NCBI GenBank assembly: GCA_014238965.1
Contig: JABAAC010000091.1
Location: 1 to 64,000 of the forward strand
Direction: 5' to 3'
Origin: Phycisphaerales bacterium
GTDB lineage: Bacteria; Planctomycetota; Phycisphaerae; Phycisphaerales; SM1A02
Length of the DNA stretch: 64,000 bases
The notes under the pieces were generated by a model. It was given only the letters and a program-made list of their open reading frames with translations. It was not told where the DNA came from and made no database searches. Every line of letters begins with the position of its first letter. Positions within the stretch are counted from its first letter, which is position 1. Positions 27,974 to 36,002 of this stretch are shown in pieces. Both the position numbers and the translations under genes were made by a program.

Positions 27974-28192
27974 GGAATGAGGTTCCACGTTGCAACTGAC
28001 GTCAGTTGCAACGTAGGCGAAGAAGGGAAGTGCGGTACATCGAACACACGTTCGAATAGTCCGCCGCGGTTACGCCGCCGTACAGCCCCGCTTGCGGGTA
28101 TCGCAAGCGCAACTCGATCAATGTCACTGCTGCATTATGTGAGCGGGAAGACGACCGAGCCACGGGCTACAGCCGGAAGACCTGCCCATTCC
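27974..28192 (+). promoter_or_regulatory. Cobalamin riboswitch (AdoCbl/B12 element)
   Basis: The 3' B12 box reads AGCCGGAAGACCTGCC (28171-28186), nearly identical to the family consensus. Other core blocks are in the right order: GGTTCC at the 5' end, GAAGGGAAGTGCGGT, GTCACTG and GAGCGGGAAGACG. Helices visible are P1 (GGAATG with CATTCC), a perfect palindromic stem (arm ACGTTGCAACTGAC at 27987), TCGAAC/GTTCGA around an ACAC loop, and CGCTTGCG/CGCAAGCG around GGTAT. A small hairpin, TCGC/GCGA, follows just before the ribosome site and could be the kissing-loop or expression-platform partner. The element ends 42 bp before the start of the PEP-CTERM protein gene, so repression by B12 at translation is the likely mode. 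Confidence 0.92.
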
Positions 28193-28234
28193 CTGTTCGC
28201 GTGCGCTGCGATTTCGGCGTGCGGGAGATTTGCC

Positions 28235-28804
28235 ATGCACACGATGCATCGCTTTGCCGTCATCGGGGCCGCTGCCATCACCTCTATGACGACTGCCGAC
28301 CTTGTCATCGATGAGGCCAATGGCCTGATACTCGATGTCACAGCAACCACTGGGACAGGCTCGTCAACTGCCTACTTCGTCGTCGACTTCAACTACACCG
28401 GCGGAGACACGTGGGCGTTTGCCTACAACTTCGATGGCGATGCAACTGTGCACGACGCCTTCACATCCTTTGGAGGCCTCGGCCTGACGTACTGGTTCGA
28501 TGACTTTGGGGAATGGGGCGTGTTCGCGAGCAACTTTGCCTGGGGCGAGGATGTTGGCGACGTTGACAACTACTGGGCCCACTCCCTCGCCACGCCCGAG
28601 GGTTCTGGCACCGTCACTTGGTCTGATGCCATGTCGAGCGTTGACACGACACCACTGACGAACGGGCTTTTGAGCGGCTGGCATAATGGCTTCAACGATG
28701 ACTACTCGGCCATCGTGCCCACGCTTCCGCTATTCACCGTACCGGCCCCTGGCATTCTTGCGGTGTTTGGCTTGGGCGTGTGCCTGCAACGGCGGCGGCG
28801 ATGA
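28235..28804 (+). CDS. PEP-CTERM-type surface protein under cobalamin riboswitch control
   Basis: 189 residues from the ATG at 28235, which has GGGAG eight bases ahead. The track frame running through the riboswitch is an artefact. A signal peptide covers about residues 1-22 (HRFAVIGAAAITSMTTA). The mature part is acidic and rich in Trp, Tyr and Phe (TWAFAYNFDGDATVHDAF, LTYWFDDFGEW, DNYWAHSL, GLLSGWHNGF). The end, VPAPGILAVFGLGVCLQRRRR, has the motif, hydrophobic helix and Arg cluster of a PEP-CTERM sorting tail, so an exosortase should process it. With the B12 riboswitch in front, binding or capture of cobalamin at the cell surface is a reasonable hypothesis, but no known B12-binding motif is visible. 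Confidence 0.85.
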   Translation: MHTMHRFAVIGAAAITSMTTADLVIDEANGLILDVTATTGTGSSTAYFVVDFNYTGGDTWAFAYNFDGDATVHDAFTSFGGLGLTYWFDDFGEWGVFASNFAWGEDVGDVDNYWAHSLATPEGSGTVTWSDAMSSVDTTPLTNGLLSGWHNGFNDDYSAIVPTLPLFTVPAPGILAVFGLGVCLQRRRR

Positions 28805-28831
28805 AGGCAAAGGGCGCCGGCCCCTTGCGTA

Positions 28832-30829
28832 CTAGCCCCAATTGCCAATCAGGTCGAGCAGATCTTGCATGTTGACGCTGCCGTCGGCGTTGTAGTCGTC
28901 TTCGTTGTGCATCTGATACGCGGCGTCGCCATTGGTTCGACCCCAGTTGGTAAGCAGTCGAACAAGATCCACATGGTCAACGGTGCCATCAAGATTGCCA
29001 TCGCCAGGCTTGGCTGCAGCCACGACTAACGAAACACCGCTTGCATCCTGCCGAACCGACAATGCTGCACCGGGCTGTGGCGTTCGATTCGTAATCTGCA
29101 CGGTGTGGAAACTGCCGAAAACATTGGTGCTGCCGCTCATGATCGGACAGACACTGCCCGCGTGCAGGCCTTCACCAAGGCGGTCGGTGTCGCCGTACAC
29201 GAAGAGCTCCAGCGCACCGTCCAACTCCAGAACACTTGCACGAATGCAGCCATGGGCATCGGTGGCGCCAAGCATGTGAATGGTTGTGTCTTCATTTGAG
29301 AACGAGCACTTCATGCCCTCGATACGGGCATCACTCCACATGGTCAATTGGCCCAATTTCACAACTTGAGACAGGACCAACGAGCCGCCCTCAAGTTCCA
29401 TGGTCCCCGTTGAAGTATCGATGATGGCCAGGGCGGACACCGTGCTTTCCATCACTTGCAACTTGCCGGACATCTTCATGGCCTTGCAGGCGAATTCGGC
29501 GTCGTTGTCAGCAACTTGAAGCGACCCGTCGGCGGCAATGACAACTGGGTCGTCACCTTCAACAACAAGCGTAGCACCATCATAGACACACAAGTAACCT
29601 GCGTTTGGGTAGCCTGTGCCGCGACCAATTTGGAGTTGGCCGTCGATGCGCAGGTTGGCGCCGTCCACAACATACATGACCCCCTGTACATTCGTGCTGC
29701 TGCCACCCAACGTAACATCGCAATTCAGCAGCGACGTTCCAGTGTCAGTGTCATCATCACCGTCACTGAATTCAACCACCGCGTACCCGTACCCGGGGCG
29801 AGGAATGTCCAACGATCCACTTGCAATATTGGCGTTCCCCTCAATTCGCAATATTCCACCAGTCAAGGCAATCGACTCGGCGTCCTCAGCCTCCAGCCCT
29901 CGGCAAGACACCCGACCCACATCATCCACGATCAAATGGCCTCGCGAGGACATGGTGATGTCGCCATCGACGGTCAGCGATCCGCCTTGAACGACGCACC
30001 TGCCAAAGCCGTCACTGGCCTGGTCCGAGGATCGGCCGATGATCATGTCACCGCCGACAGAAACACGCGGTCTTTCCATGTATGAAACACCTTCCTCACC
30101 AATTACCAATATGGATGACCCTGACACACTTGGTCCAGAGCACAACACCACGTCGCGTTCAACCTCAAGTCGACCGCGTTTCACAACACCAACTAACCCG
30201 CTTCCGGTACTCGCTAGCACCAAGTTGCCGCTGATGTCCATCGTTGCGGCGGCGGGATTGGGCGCATCCATCAAAAAGGCGTTACTCGCACGCCCGGTGC
30301 ACAGGGCATCGCCGCCGATCGACAGATACGCATTGTCTTGTAGCCACAGCCCTGCGGAATTCAGTTGAAGAAGATCTCCATCAATGTCCAACCGTGCATC
30401 CGTGATGTGCACTTGGCCGTAGCTCTTGACTGCGCCAACGCGAAGCCAACAGCTGTCCTTGATTTGGAGGTTGGTCTGCGCATAAGCCAGAATGCCCTGT
30501 AACGCAACATTGGGCGCCTCGCCCATGTGGCCACCACCATCACCCACGAGTGCCAAGTGGCTCCCTTGGTTCAACAGAATCGTGCCTGATGCTTGAATCC
30601 AGTCCGAGCAGGAAGGACCAGGCCAATAACAACTGAAATCAGAGACACCCGCATCAGGTGCGTTGAAGATCATCACGGAGTCGCCACTAGGAACACCCCC
30701 ATCAGTCCAACTGGACGCCTCCCATACCCGCGGGCTGTCGTAACTCCACGTCAAAATATCGCCAAGGACGACAGGGCTGAAACATCCAATTCCGATACTC
30801 AAAGCGATGGTCTTCAAAGCGGTATGCAT
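28832..30829 (-). CDS. Exported beta-repeat protein with dockerin-like C-terminus
   Basis: A 665-residue protein starting MHTALKTIALSIGIGCF with a clear signal peptide and AGGAGG nine bases ahead of the ATG. The long middle is made of short beta-strand units (GDALCTG, GNLVLAS, RDVVLCS, GDMIIGRS, GDITMSS), which suggests a right-handed beta-helix of the kind seen in passenger domains and adhesins. The C-terminus has paired calcium-binding repeats: GDGNLDGTVDHVDLVRLL and DYNADGSVNMQDLLDLIGNW. The role is likely at the cell surface or in the medium; no enzyme motif was found. It is convergent with the riboswitch-controlled gene, with 27 bp between stops. Confidence 0.85.
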   Translation of the reverse strand: MHTALKTIALSIGIGCFSPVVLGDILTWSYDSPRVWEASSWTDGGVPSGDSVMIFNAPDAGVSDFSCYWPGPSCSDWIQASGTILLNQGSHLALVGDGGGHMGEAPNVALQGILAYAQTNLQIKDSCWLRVGAVKSYGQVHITDARLDIDGDLLQLNSAGLWLQDNAYLSIGGDALCTGRASNAFLMDAPNPAAATMDISGNLVLASTGSGLVGVVKRGRLEVERDVVLCSGPSVSGSSILVIGEEGVSYMERPRVSVGGDMIIGRSSDQASDGFGRCVVQGGSLTVDGDITMSSRGHLIVDDVGRVSCRGLEAEDAESIALTGGILRIEGNANIASGSLDIPRPGYGYAVVEFSDGDDDTDTGTSLLNCDVTLGGSSTNVQGVMYVVDGANLRIDGQLQIGRGTGYPNAGYLCVYDGATLVVEGDDPVVIAADGSLQVADNDAEFACKAMKMSGKLQVMESTVSALAIIDTSTGTMELEGGSLVLSQVVKLGQLTMWSDARIEGMKCSFSNEDTTIHMLGATDAHGCIRASVLELDGALELFVYGDTDRLGEGLHAGSVCPIMSGSTNVFGSFHTVQITNRTPQPGAALSVRQDASGVSLVVAAAKPGDGNLDGTVDHVDLVRLLTNWGRTNGDAAYQMHNEDDYNADGSVNMQDLLDLIGNWG

Positions 30830-31398
30830 GACAAAAGGCCTCCTGGTGGTTGCGATGCGGCTTTGATGTCAATCAATTCAAAGCCGACCACCTCAGAGAG
30901 ACCTTGGGCGGCATCTCATGCGCTGCAGAACCAACATTTCATTCGATGCTGGGCAAGATTGGCTGCATTTGCGTGCACCAGCGCAACTTGACCTTTGGAT
31001 GTTGCTCGCCGTCATCCCCCCACTGGGGTTGTCGCGAGCCAACTGCGATCGAACGACCTCACCACTAGCCCACTAGATAGGGCCGGGCCTTCACCAGTGA
31101 GCTACGGCAATGCATACCCCAAGCCCTCGCAATAGACGTGACGCGTGAACCTTCTCTTCAACCCCTGGCATGCGTGTCTTTCGCCAGACCAGTGGGCTGT
31201 GACGTTCGTCCTACGGATGAGGAAGAAGGTCGATGACTGTACGTACTTGTGGTGTCACGCCAGATGGCTACCCACGCATGCAGTGCCCCTAGTGAGAACT
31301 CCACGCTATACGCATCTCATCAAGCACCTCAAAGCACTCAATCTGGATGTAGTAGGTATTGATGACGCAAACCTGTACGCCGCAACGGCAATCGACGG
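30830..31398. other. 569-bp gap without a supported gene
   Basis: This region lies upstream of the beta-repeat protein gene and beyond the 3' end of the glycine-zipper lipoprotein gene. Plus-strand ORFs in the track (30850-31068, 31145-31579) have atypical, Cys-rich translations and no family likeness. The minus strand around 31035-31106 has tRNA-like fragments (GTAGCTCACTGG and GGTCGTTCGATC) but does not fold into a complete tRNA. The promoter of the 28832-30829 gene should lie near its right end. Confidence 0.5.
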
Positions 31399-31758
31399 TC
31401 AGCCGTCACCCGGAGACTGTTGCAGTTGGCGACGGAGGCGGGCGTTTTCTCGCTCGAGTTCCAGTTGCTGTTGCAAACGCTCGTTCTCCGCTTGGAGATT
31501 GGCGTTGCCGTTATTGCGCTGCTGCTGTTGCTGTTGCTGCTGCGCCTTCTTCTTGTCCATCTCGTTACCGATGACGTAGCCACCAAGCGCACCGACACCT
31601 GCTCCGATGAGTGTGCCCTCTGTGTTACCGCCAATGGCTTGTCCAGCAAGGGCGCCAATGCCCGCGCCAGCGAGTGAGCCAGTTTGGGCATCGTTTTGGC
31701 ATCCTGCAGCGGTGAGCCCGCCAGCGATCAATACCACCATCATTCTTGTCTTGTGCAT
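31399..31758 (-). CDS. Glycine-zipper (2TM) lipoprotein with polyglutamine/coiled-coil tail
   Basis: A 119-residue protein. The signal ends in the lipobox LTAAGC, so it should be lipid-anchored. The core GAGIGALAGQAIGGNTEG and GAGVGALGGYVIGNEMD form a glycine-zipper domain as in SlyB/YMGG-like outer-membrane lipoproteins. The tail is a run of eight Gln followed by a Glu/Leu/Arg/Asn heptad-like coiled coil (LQAENERLQQQLELEREN). The DNA of the Gln run is a CTG/TTG microsatellite. RBS GGAGG precedes the ATG by eight bases. Expected role is envelope integrity; no partner is evident. Confidence 0.85.
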   Translation of the reverse strand: MHKTRMMVVLIAGGLTAAGCQNDAQTGSLAGAGIGALAGQAIGGNTEGTLIGAGVGALGGYVIGNEMDKKKAQQQQQQQQRNNGNANLQAENERLQQQLELERENARLRRQLQQSPGDG

Positions 31759-31903
31759 AAATAAAACCTCCGTCGGGGAGTATCCAATGCCGATTGACCC
31801 CAGTCAACGCCTGGCCCCCAAAGAACGCAGTTGAAGTTAGCACTCTGCCCTCGCCTGTGATCATTGCAGTGCTATGCTCAGGAATAGGAGCGTTGGAGGA
31901 ACC

Positions 31904-32926
31904 ATGAAATCGATGGCACTTATGGCAGCAGCAGGCTTGGCATCAATAACGATGGCAACCGACTTTCCGGTGGATGAAGGATCCACATCCAGCGTACAAG
32001 GCCTTACGTCCATCTCTCTTGAGGGCACCCTTATCGGTGATTGGGACAGCGAAGGCAACCCCGAGGGCACCAACACGATTCCAGGGCTCTGGGGCGGATC
32101 GGGCAACAACGCCATTCCAGTGGAGATGGGCCCAAGCATTGCATTGGACTTCGCCGGGGACATTTCTGGCTCGATGTCCATTGACATTGACTCGGCCCCA
32201 GGTGCCTGTGTCATGCAGTATGTGGATTGGGATCTGCTGGGCAGTGGCGATGCATCCGCAGACGTGATCCTCTCAATTCAATACGAGACCTTTCGCAGCG
32301 AGCAACCCAGTTCGTTGTTCATTGGCGGATTCCCTGTAGACATTCCCGTTGGCGCAAGCCAGATCACGGAGGCTCGATTCCAACAGATCGGTCCGGGCGT
32401 GGGCCTATCTCTAGAGCGTTCCGATCAACCCGGGGTCTTCGACATTGACGCGGCCGTTGCTGGCTTGTTGCATGTGACGATGGATCTGCTTGGTACCCCA
32501 ACACCCTTGCAGTTTCCCGTTGCAGGTGTCATTGAGGGCACCTATGCGATTGATGATGATGGCGAAACAGTCAACCTCACTGCCCTCTTTGAGGTCAATG
32601 AAACGTCGGACGAACCGGGGGTGGCCTTGCCGACCATTCCAATGGAACTTCCAACCATCCTCCCACCAGGCGATCTGGCAGGCGTCCTTTTAGATCTAAC
32701 GCCGCAGGGGATGGCTGTACAAACCAAGATCCACATGGCAATCACCGGACACGTGAACAACGATGCCATGCCAGGTGATGCCACGGGCGACGGACTTGTC
32801 AATACTGACGACATTCTCGCGGTGCTGTCCCAGTGGGGCCAGTGCAAGGCATGTGATGCGGACCTCAATGGTGATGGCCTTGTCGGCGTGAACGACATTC
32901 TGATCATCATCGACTACTGGACGTAG
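31904..32926 (+). CDS. Exported protein with dockerin-like C-terminus
   Basis: A 340-residue protein from the ATG at 31904, which has GGAGG five bases ahead; the track begins ten codons earlier. A signal peptide covers about 1-20 (KSMALMAAAGLASITMA). The body is beta-rich and acidic, without a motif I recognise. The C-terminus has two dockerin-like calcium loops: GDATGDGLVNTDDILAVLSQ and DADLNGDGLVGVNDILIIID. It is convergent with the large dockerin-type protein gene, with nine bases between stops. Function unknown. Confidence 0.85.
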   Translation: MKSMALMAAAGLASITMATDFPVDEGSTSSVQGLTSISLEGTLIGDWDSEGNPEGTNTIPGLWGGSGNNAIPVEMGPSIALDFAGDISGSMSIDIDSAPGACVMQYVDWDLLGSGDASADVILSIQYETFRSEQPSSLFIGGFPVDIPVGASQITEARFQQIGPGVGLSLERSDQPGVFDIDAAVAGLLHVTMDLLGTPTPLQFPVAGVIEGTYAIDDDGETVNLTALFEVNETSDEPGVALPTIPMELPTILPPGDLAGVLLDLTPQGMAVQTKIHMAITGHVNNDAMPGDATGDGLVNTDDILAVLSQWGQCKACDADLNGDGLVGVNDILIIIDYWT

Positions 32927-32935
32927 CCAACGCGT

Positions 32936-35719
32936 TCAACCCTCAACGCACTCGCCCAACGAGGTCAGCAGTAATAACATGTCGTAAATGTCGACCATTC
33001 CATCCTGCGTGATGTCGGCGATGCACGGCGGAGGGTCGCCCTTGCCATCAGCGGTAGGGCATGCGCCCCAAGCTGTCAGCAAAATCAAAAGATCGCTGGC
33101 GCTGACAAGGCCATCAGAGTCTAAGTCTGCTGGACAGTCCATTGGGCCGCTCTCCCACTGGATGCCAAGGTCGAGATTGGCCTCATCAGGCCACAGGGAC
33201 ACACCCAGTACTTCAATTGGCAATTGCGAGCCCGTGTCCAGAGCACCAAGGTGCAGTGCATTGATCGCCGCAATCGTCGGGAATTGCTTGCCCTCAATAC
33301 GATCAATTGGCTTGCGGCGTCCACCGGAGTGCGCCTCCATTCCTAACGCGCCAATCCCGGCAGCTAACGTAATTCGAAGTGTGTCCAGCCGCGCCATCCG
33401 AACATCGAGACTCCTCGTAATTGCCGTACGAGTGCCCTCGGGGGCAATGTGATCCAAGTAGATTCGGGCGTATTGCAGTTCTGCAGTCACTTCCAACATA
33501 CTGCCGTCAACAAGCCCAATGGTCGCAAGGGTCACGAACTCAAATCGATCCCCCAATCCATAGTCAACACTGTGTTCGGGCAGCACAAGGTCCAATTCCA
33601 ACGTCCAAGGTGCAAGAGTCTCGGGCAGTGACATACCTACGCGCTCAGGCGTTCTGGCTGCAAGTGGTTCGGCCCCGGGCCATGGTGGTGGCGCACCATG
33701 TGTGACACTGGCAATGGTGAAGAGCAGATCGGCTGGCGGCGCAATGCCATTGCCTGGCAGCGACAATTCCAGCGTCGGTGATGCCCCCATCGTTGGATCA
33801 TCTGCATCCGTCACCAATTCAACAGGTACCCATTGCAACTGCGATGCGATGGCAACGCGCCGACGCACATCGTTGGCGCCCAAATCAAGCCGAATTTCTG
33901 GACGCAACATTGCTGCTGTCAGGTTACTCATCCACCCTTGCACCCAAAGTGGTCCCTCTGGCCACCCACCTTTGGGCGTGGGCAACGTAACGCTGGCGAG
34001 TTCCGAGTCTCCAGTGGCATCTCGAGTGACTCGCCAGACGGGAGAGTGTCCAGGCGCAAGCGCTGCGTGTAACGCAATTGGATCACCCCCACCGCGTGGG
34101 ATATCTGCAACCTGCACACCCTCTTGCCCAATGATGCCCAAACTGCCCACCATGTCGGTTCGATGCAACTCATTCACAGACGCAGGGCCAAGCAACAGCG
34201 GTCGGCGAACCTGCAATGAAGGGCGAGGTTGCCAAAAGAGCCCCGACTCAATTTGTGAGGTCAGCGGCGTAGTCACCATGGTGGAGCCGTACAACGCAAT
34301 AGGCGACACCTTGCTTCCAGATGGTCGAAGGCCACCCACCGTGGCAAAGGTCTCAGAATCTTCCGACAATAAGAGCCTTCCATACGAGGCGGATGTCTGT
34401 GGCGACTCTAGATAGAAGCGAGCCAACAGCGGGCCACCTGATTCCGGACGTAGTTGATGCAGTAGCGAGCATGTGCACTGCGCCTCACCACCGTCTCCGA
34501 TATCGCCAGGCTGCACACCCCATAGTCGCTCGAATCGAATGCCATCTGCTGGGTCTGCTGGAATCGTTGTTCCAAAGACGGCACCTGAGACATTGTCGCC
34601 GCCAACAATGACTGTGTTTGGGCTTGGCCCCGGCGCAGCTGACCAAAACTGGTTGGCGCCAACATCGCCACCCTCGCCATCAGCTAGCGGTGCACCATGG
34701 ATATCGTGGTGCGTCGTCCACGAGGCGGGGTCGGTCCACTGGTCAGGCTTGTCGCATGTCAACAGCGCCACTTCCGAGTCGTCGCCGTCGCCAATGGCAA
34801 GCAGCACGCCATTTGGCGTCCATGCAGCGGCGTGGGTGTGTCGTTTGGTTCCAGAAAAGAACTCGTGCAGGACAACCGGGCCGTCAAATACCCACCGCGC
34901 TGCGCCTGTTTCGCTGCGGCGAGCCCGCAAGAGCATGCACTGACCGCCCGTCGATGGATCGGGGACATGATGGAGGTAGTCAACGAAGGGAATCCATGCA
35001 TCCACTAAACGACCGTCAATGACACCGTTTGGATCGGGAAAGTAGTTGGTCATGGAAGATGCAAAAATACGATGCCGACCAAGTGCCCGATCATCACCAC
35101 CAATGGGTGCAACATGACCAATGATGCGCCACCGCCAGGCATCGCTCAGGTGCTCCAGCGCAATGACGCTGACACCTTCAGCGACCCACTGTACATCTGG
35201 GTCTTCCACACGTCGCGATCGCTGGCACAGCAGTACAACGCACCCAGGCAGCACCGTGCCCGCGCGAGGGCGATACGCATGGTCTGATTCCTGCAACGGT
35301 GTCCCCAAAAGGACATCGACTGTCTCCACACCCGATTCAATACGACGCATCGAGTGCTCAAGCACGGGGCCAGATCCAAGCCGCTCACCGAGATACACAT
35401 TCAGTGTCATCAAGGAAGCGTTCACCGTGCCAAGCAAAGGGGTCGTGTCATCGGCATCGAAGCCACTGAGCAGCAACGTGATTGAGCCAGGCGCATCGAC
35501 GACCTGCGTCCACCCCGCAATAGCGCCTGGGGTGGCCCGAGGGCGACCCCAACGAGGCTGATTCGCATCGACAGCGGTCCCATCACTTTGAAGAGCAGCC
35601 ATTGGGCGATCGACAACGATGCCTGGCAGGTCCCCAGATTGGGCACCATCAAAATGCGCATGTAAAACGTCGGAAGTCGACGTCAACAGCGACAGCACAA
35701 TGGCAGTGGCGGCGACCAT
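32936..35719 (-). CDS. Large exported protein with dockerin-like C-terminus, sialidase-like middle
   Basis: A 927-residue protein with an N-terminal hydrophobic signal (VAATAIVLSLLTSTS). The middle third has the spacing and short motifs of beta-propeller/sialidase-like folds (HAAAWTPNGVLLAIGDGDD, GPSPNTVIVGGDNVSG, ARFYLESPQTSASYGRLLLS), but no catalytic set could be confirmed. The C-terminus holds two calcium-binding repeats: DLDSDGLVSASDLLILLTAW and DITQDGMVDIYDMLLLLTSL. It is most likely secreted or on the surface. The start ATG lacks a strong ribosome site, so the exact N-terminus is less certain. Confidence 0.8.
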   Translation of the reverse strand: MVAATAIVLSLLTSTSDVLHAHFDGAQSGDLPGIVVDRPMAALQSDGTAVDANQPRWGRPRATPGAIAGWTQVVDAPGSITLLLSGFDADDTTPLLGTVNASLMTLNVYLGERLGSGPVLEHSMRRIESGVETVDVLLGTPLQESDHAYRPRAGTVLPGCVVLLCQRSRRVEDPDVQWVAEGVSVIALEHLSDAWRWRIIGHVAPIGGDDRALGRHRIFASSMTNYFPDPNGVIDGRLVDAWIPFVDYLHHVPDPSTGGQCMLLRARRSETGAARWVFDGPVVLHEFFSGTKRHTHAAAWTPNGVLLAIGDGDDSEVALLTCDKPDQWTDPASWTTHHDIHGAPLADGEGGDVGANQFWSAAPGPSPNTVIVGGDNVSGAVFGTTIPADPADGIRFERLWGVQPGDIGDGGEAQCTCSLLHQLRPESGGPLLARFYLESPQTSASYGRLLLSEDSETFATVGGLRPSGSKVSPIALYGSTMVTTPLTSQIESGLFWQPRPSLQVRRPLLLGPASVNELHRTDMVGSLGIIGQEGVQVADIPRGGGDPIALHAALAPGHSPVWRVTRDATGDSELASVTLPTPKGGWPEGPLWVQGWMSNLTAAMLRPEIRLDLGANDVRRRVAIASQLQWVPVELVTDADDPTMGASPTLELSLPGNGIAPPADLLFTIASVTHGAPPPWPGAEPLAARTPERVGMSLPETLAPWTLELDLVLPEHSVDYGLGDRFEFVTLATIGLVDGSMLEVTAELQYARIYLDHIAPEGTRTAITRSLDVRMARLDTLRITLAAGIGALGMEAHSGGRRKPIDRIEGKQFPTIAAINALHLGALDTGSQLPIEVLGVSLWPDEANLDLGIQWESGPMDCPADLDSDGLVSASDLLILLTAWGACPTADGKGDPPPCIADITQDGMVDIYDMLLLLTSLGECVEG

Positions 35720-36002
35720 GAACTCAACAATAGCACCGGTCCAAGCCGGGGCAACTGTTCAAGTCTGAGGATTCACCTCAGCGACGCAAGTAACCGCACA
35801 AGCGGCCTTTCTGTAGCCAGAATCGCCATGCAGATTGACCCCGCCAAGGCGGCACGCCATCAATACCAGCGTGAGTTCGAGGATGTGGCGGGCGGTGGGA
35901 CGCATGGGAAAGCTCCGTCGGGGGAAAATCTGGTTCTGGTTGATCCGACAATTCCACCTATGCGGCCCGGCCCTCCGTGTAAGCCCAATACACTGGAGGA
36001 CC

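Noticed and set aside
27887-28234. Upstream extension of the PEP-CTERM ORF in the track
   Set aside because: This stretch is the cobalamin riboswitch; the frame is open by chance and the true start at 28235 has a ribosome site and signal peptide.
31035-31106. Possible tRNA on the minus strand
   Set aside because: D-loop-like and T-loop-like words are present, but acceptor and T stems do not pair, so no tRNA is called.
31145-31579. 144-codon plus-strand ORF
   Set aside because: Its 3' half is antisense to the glycine-zipper lipoprotein gene (giving the poly-Cys run), and the 5' half has no protein-like motif or ribosome site.
35765-35781. Hairpin CTGAGG/CCTCAG upstream of the 36003 gene
   Set aside because: Short stem without further context; not enough to call a regulatory site.
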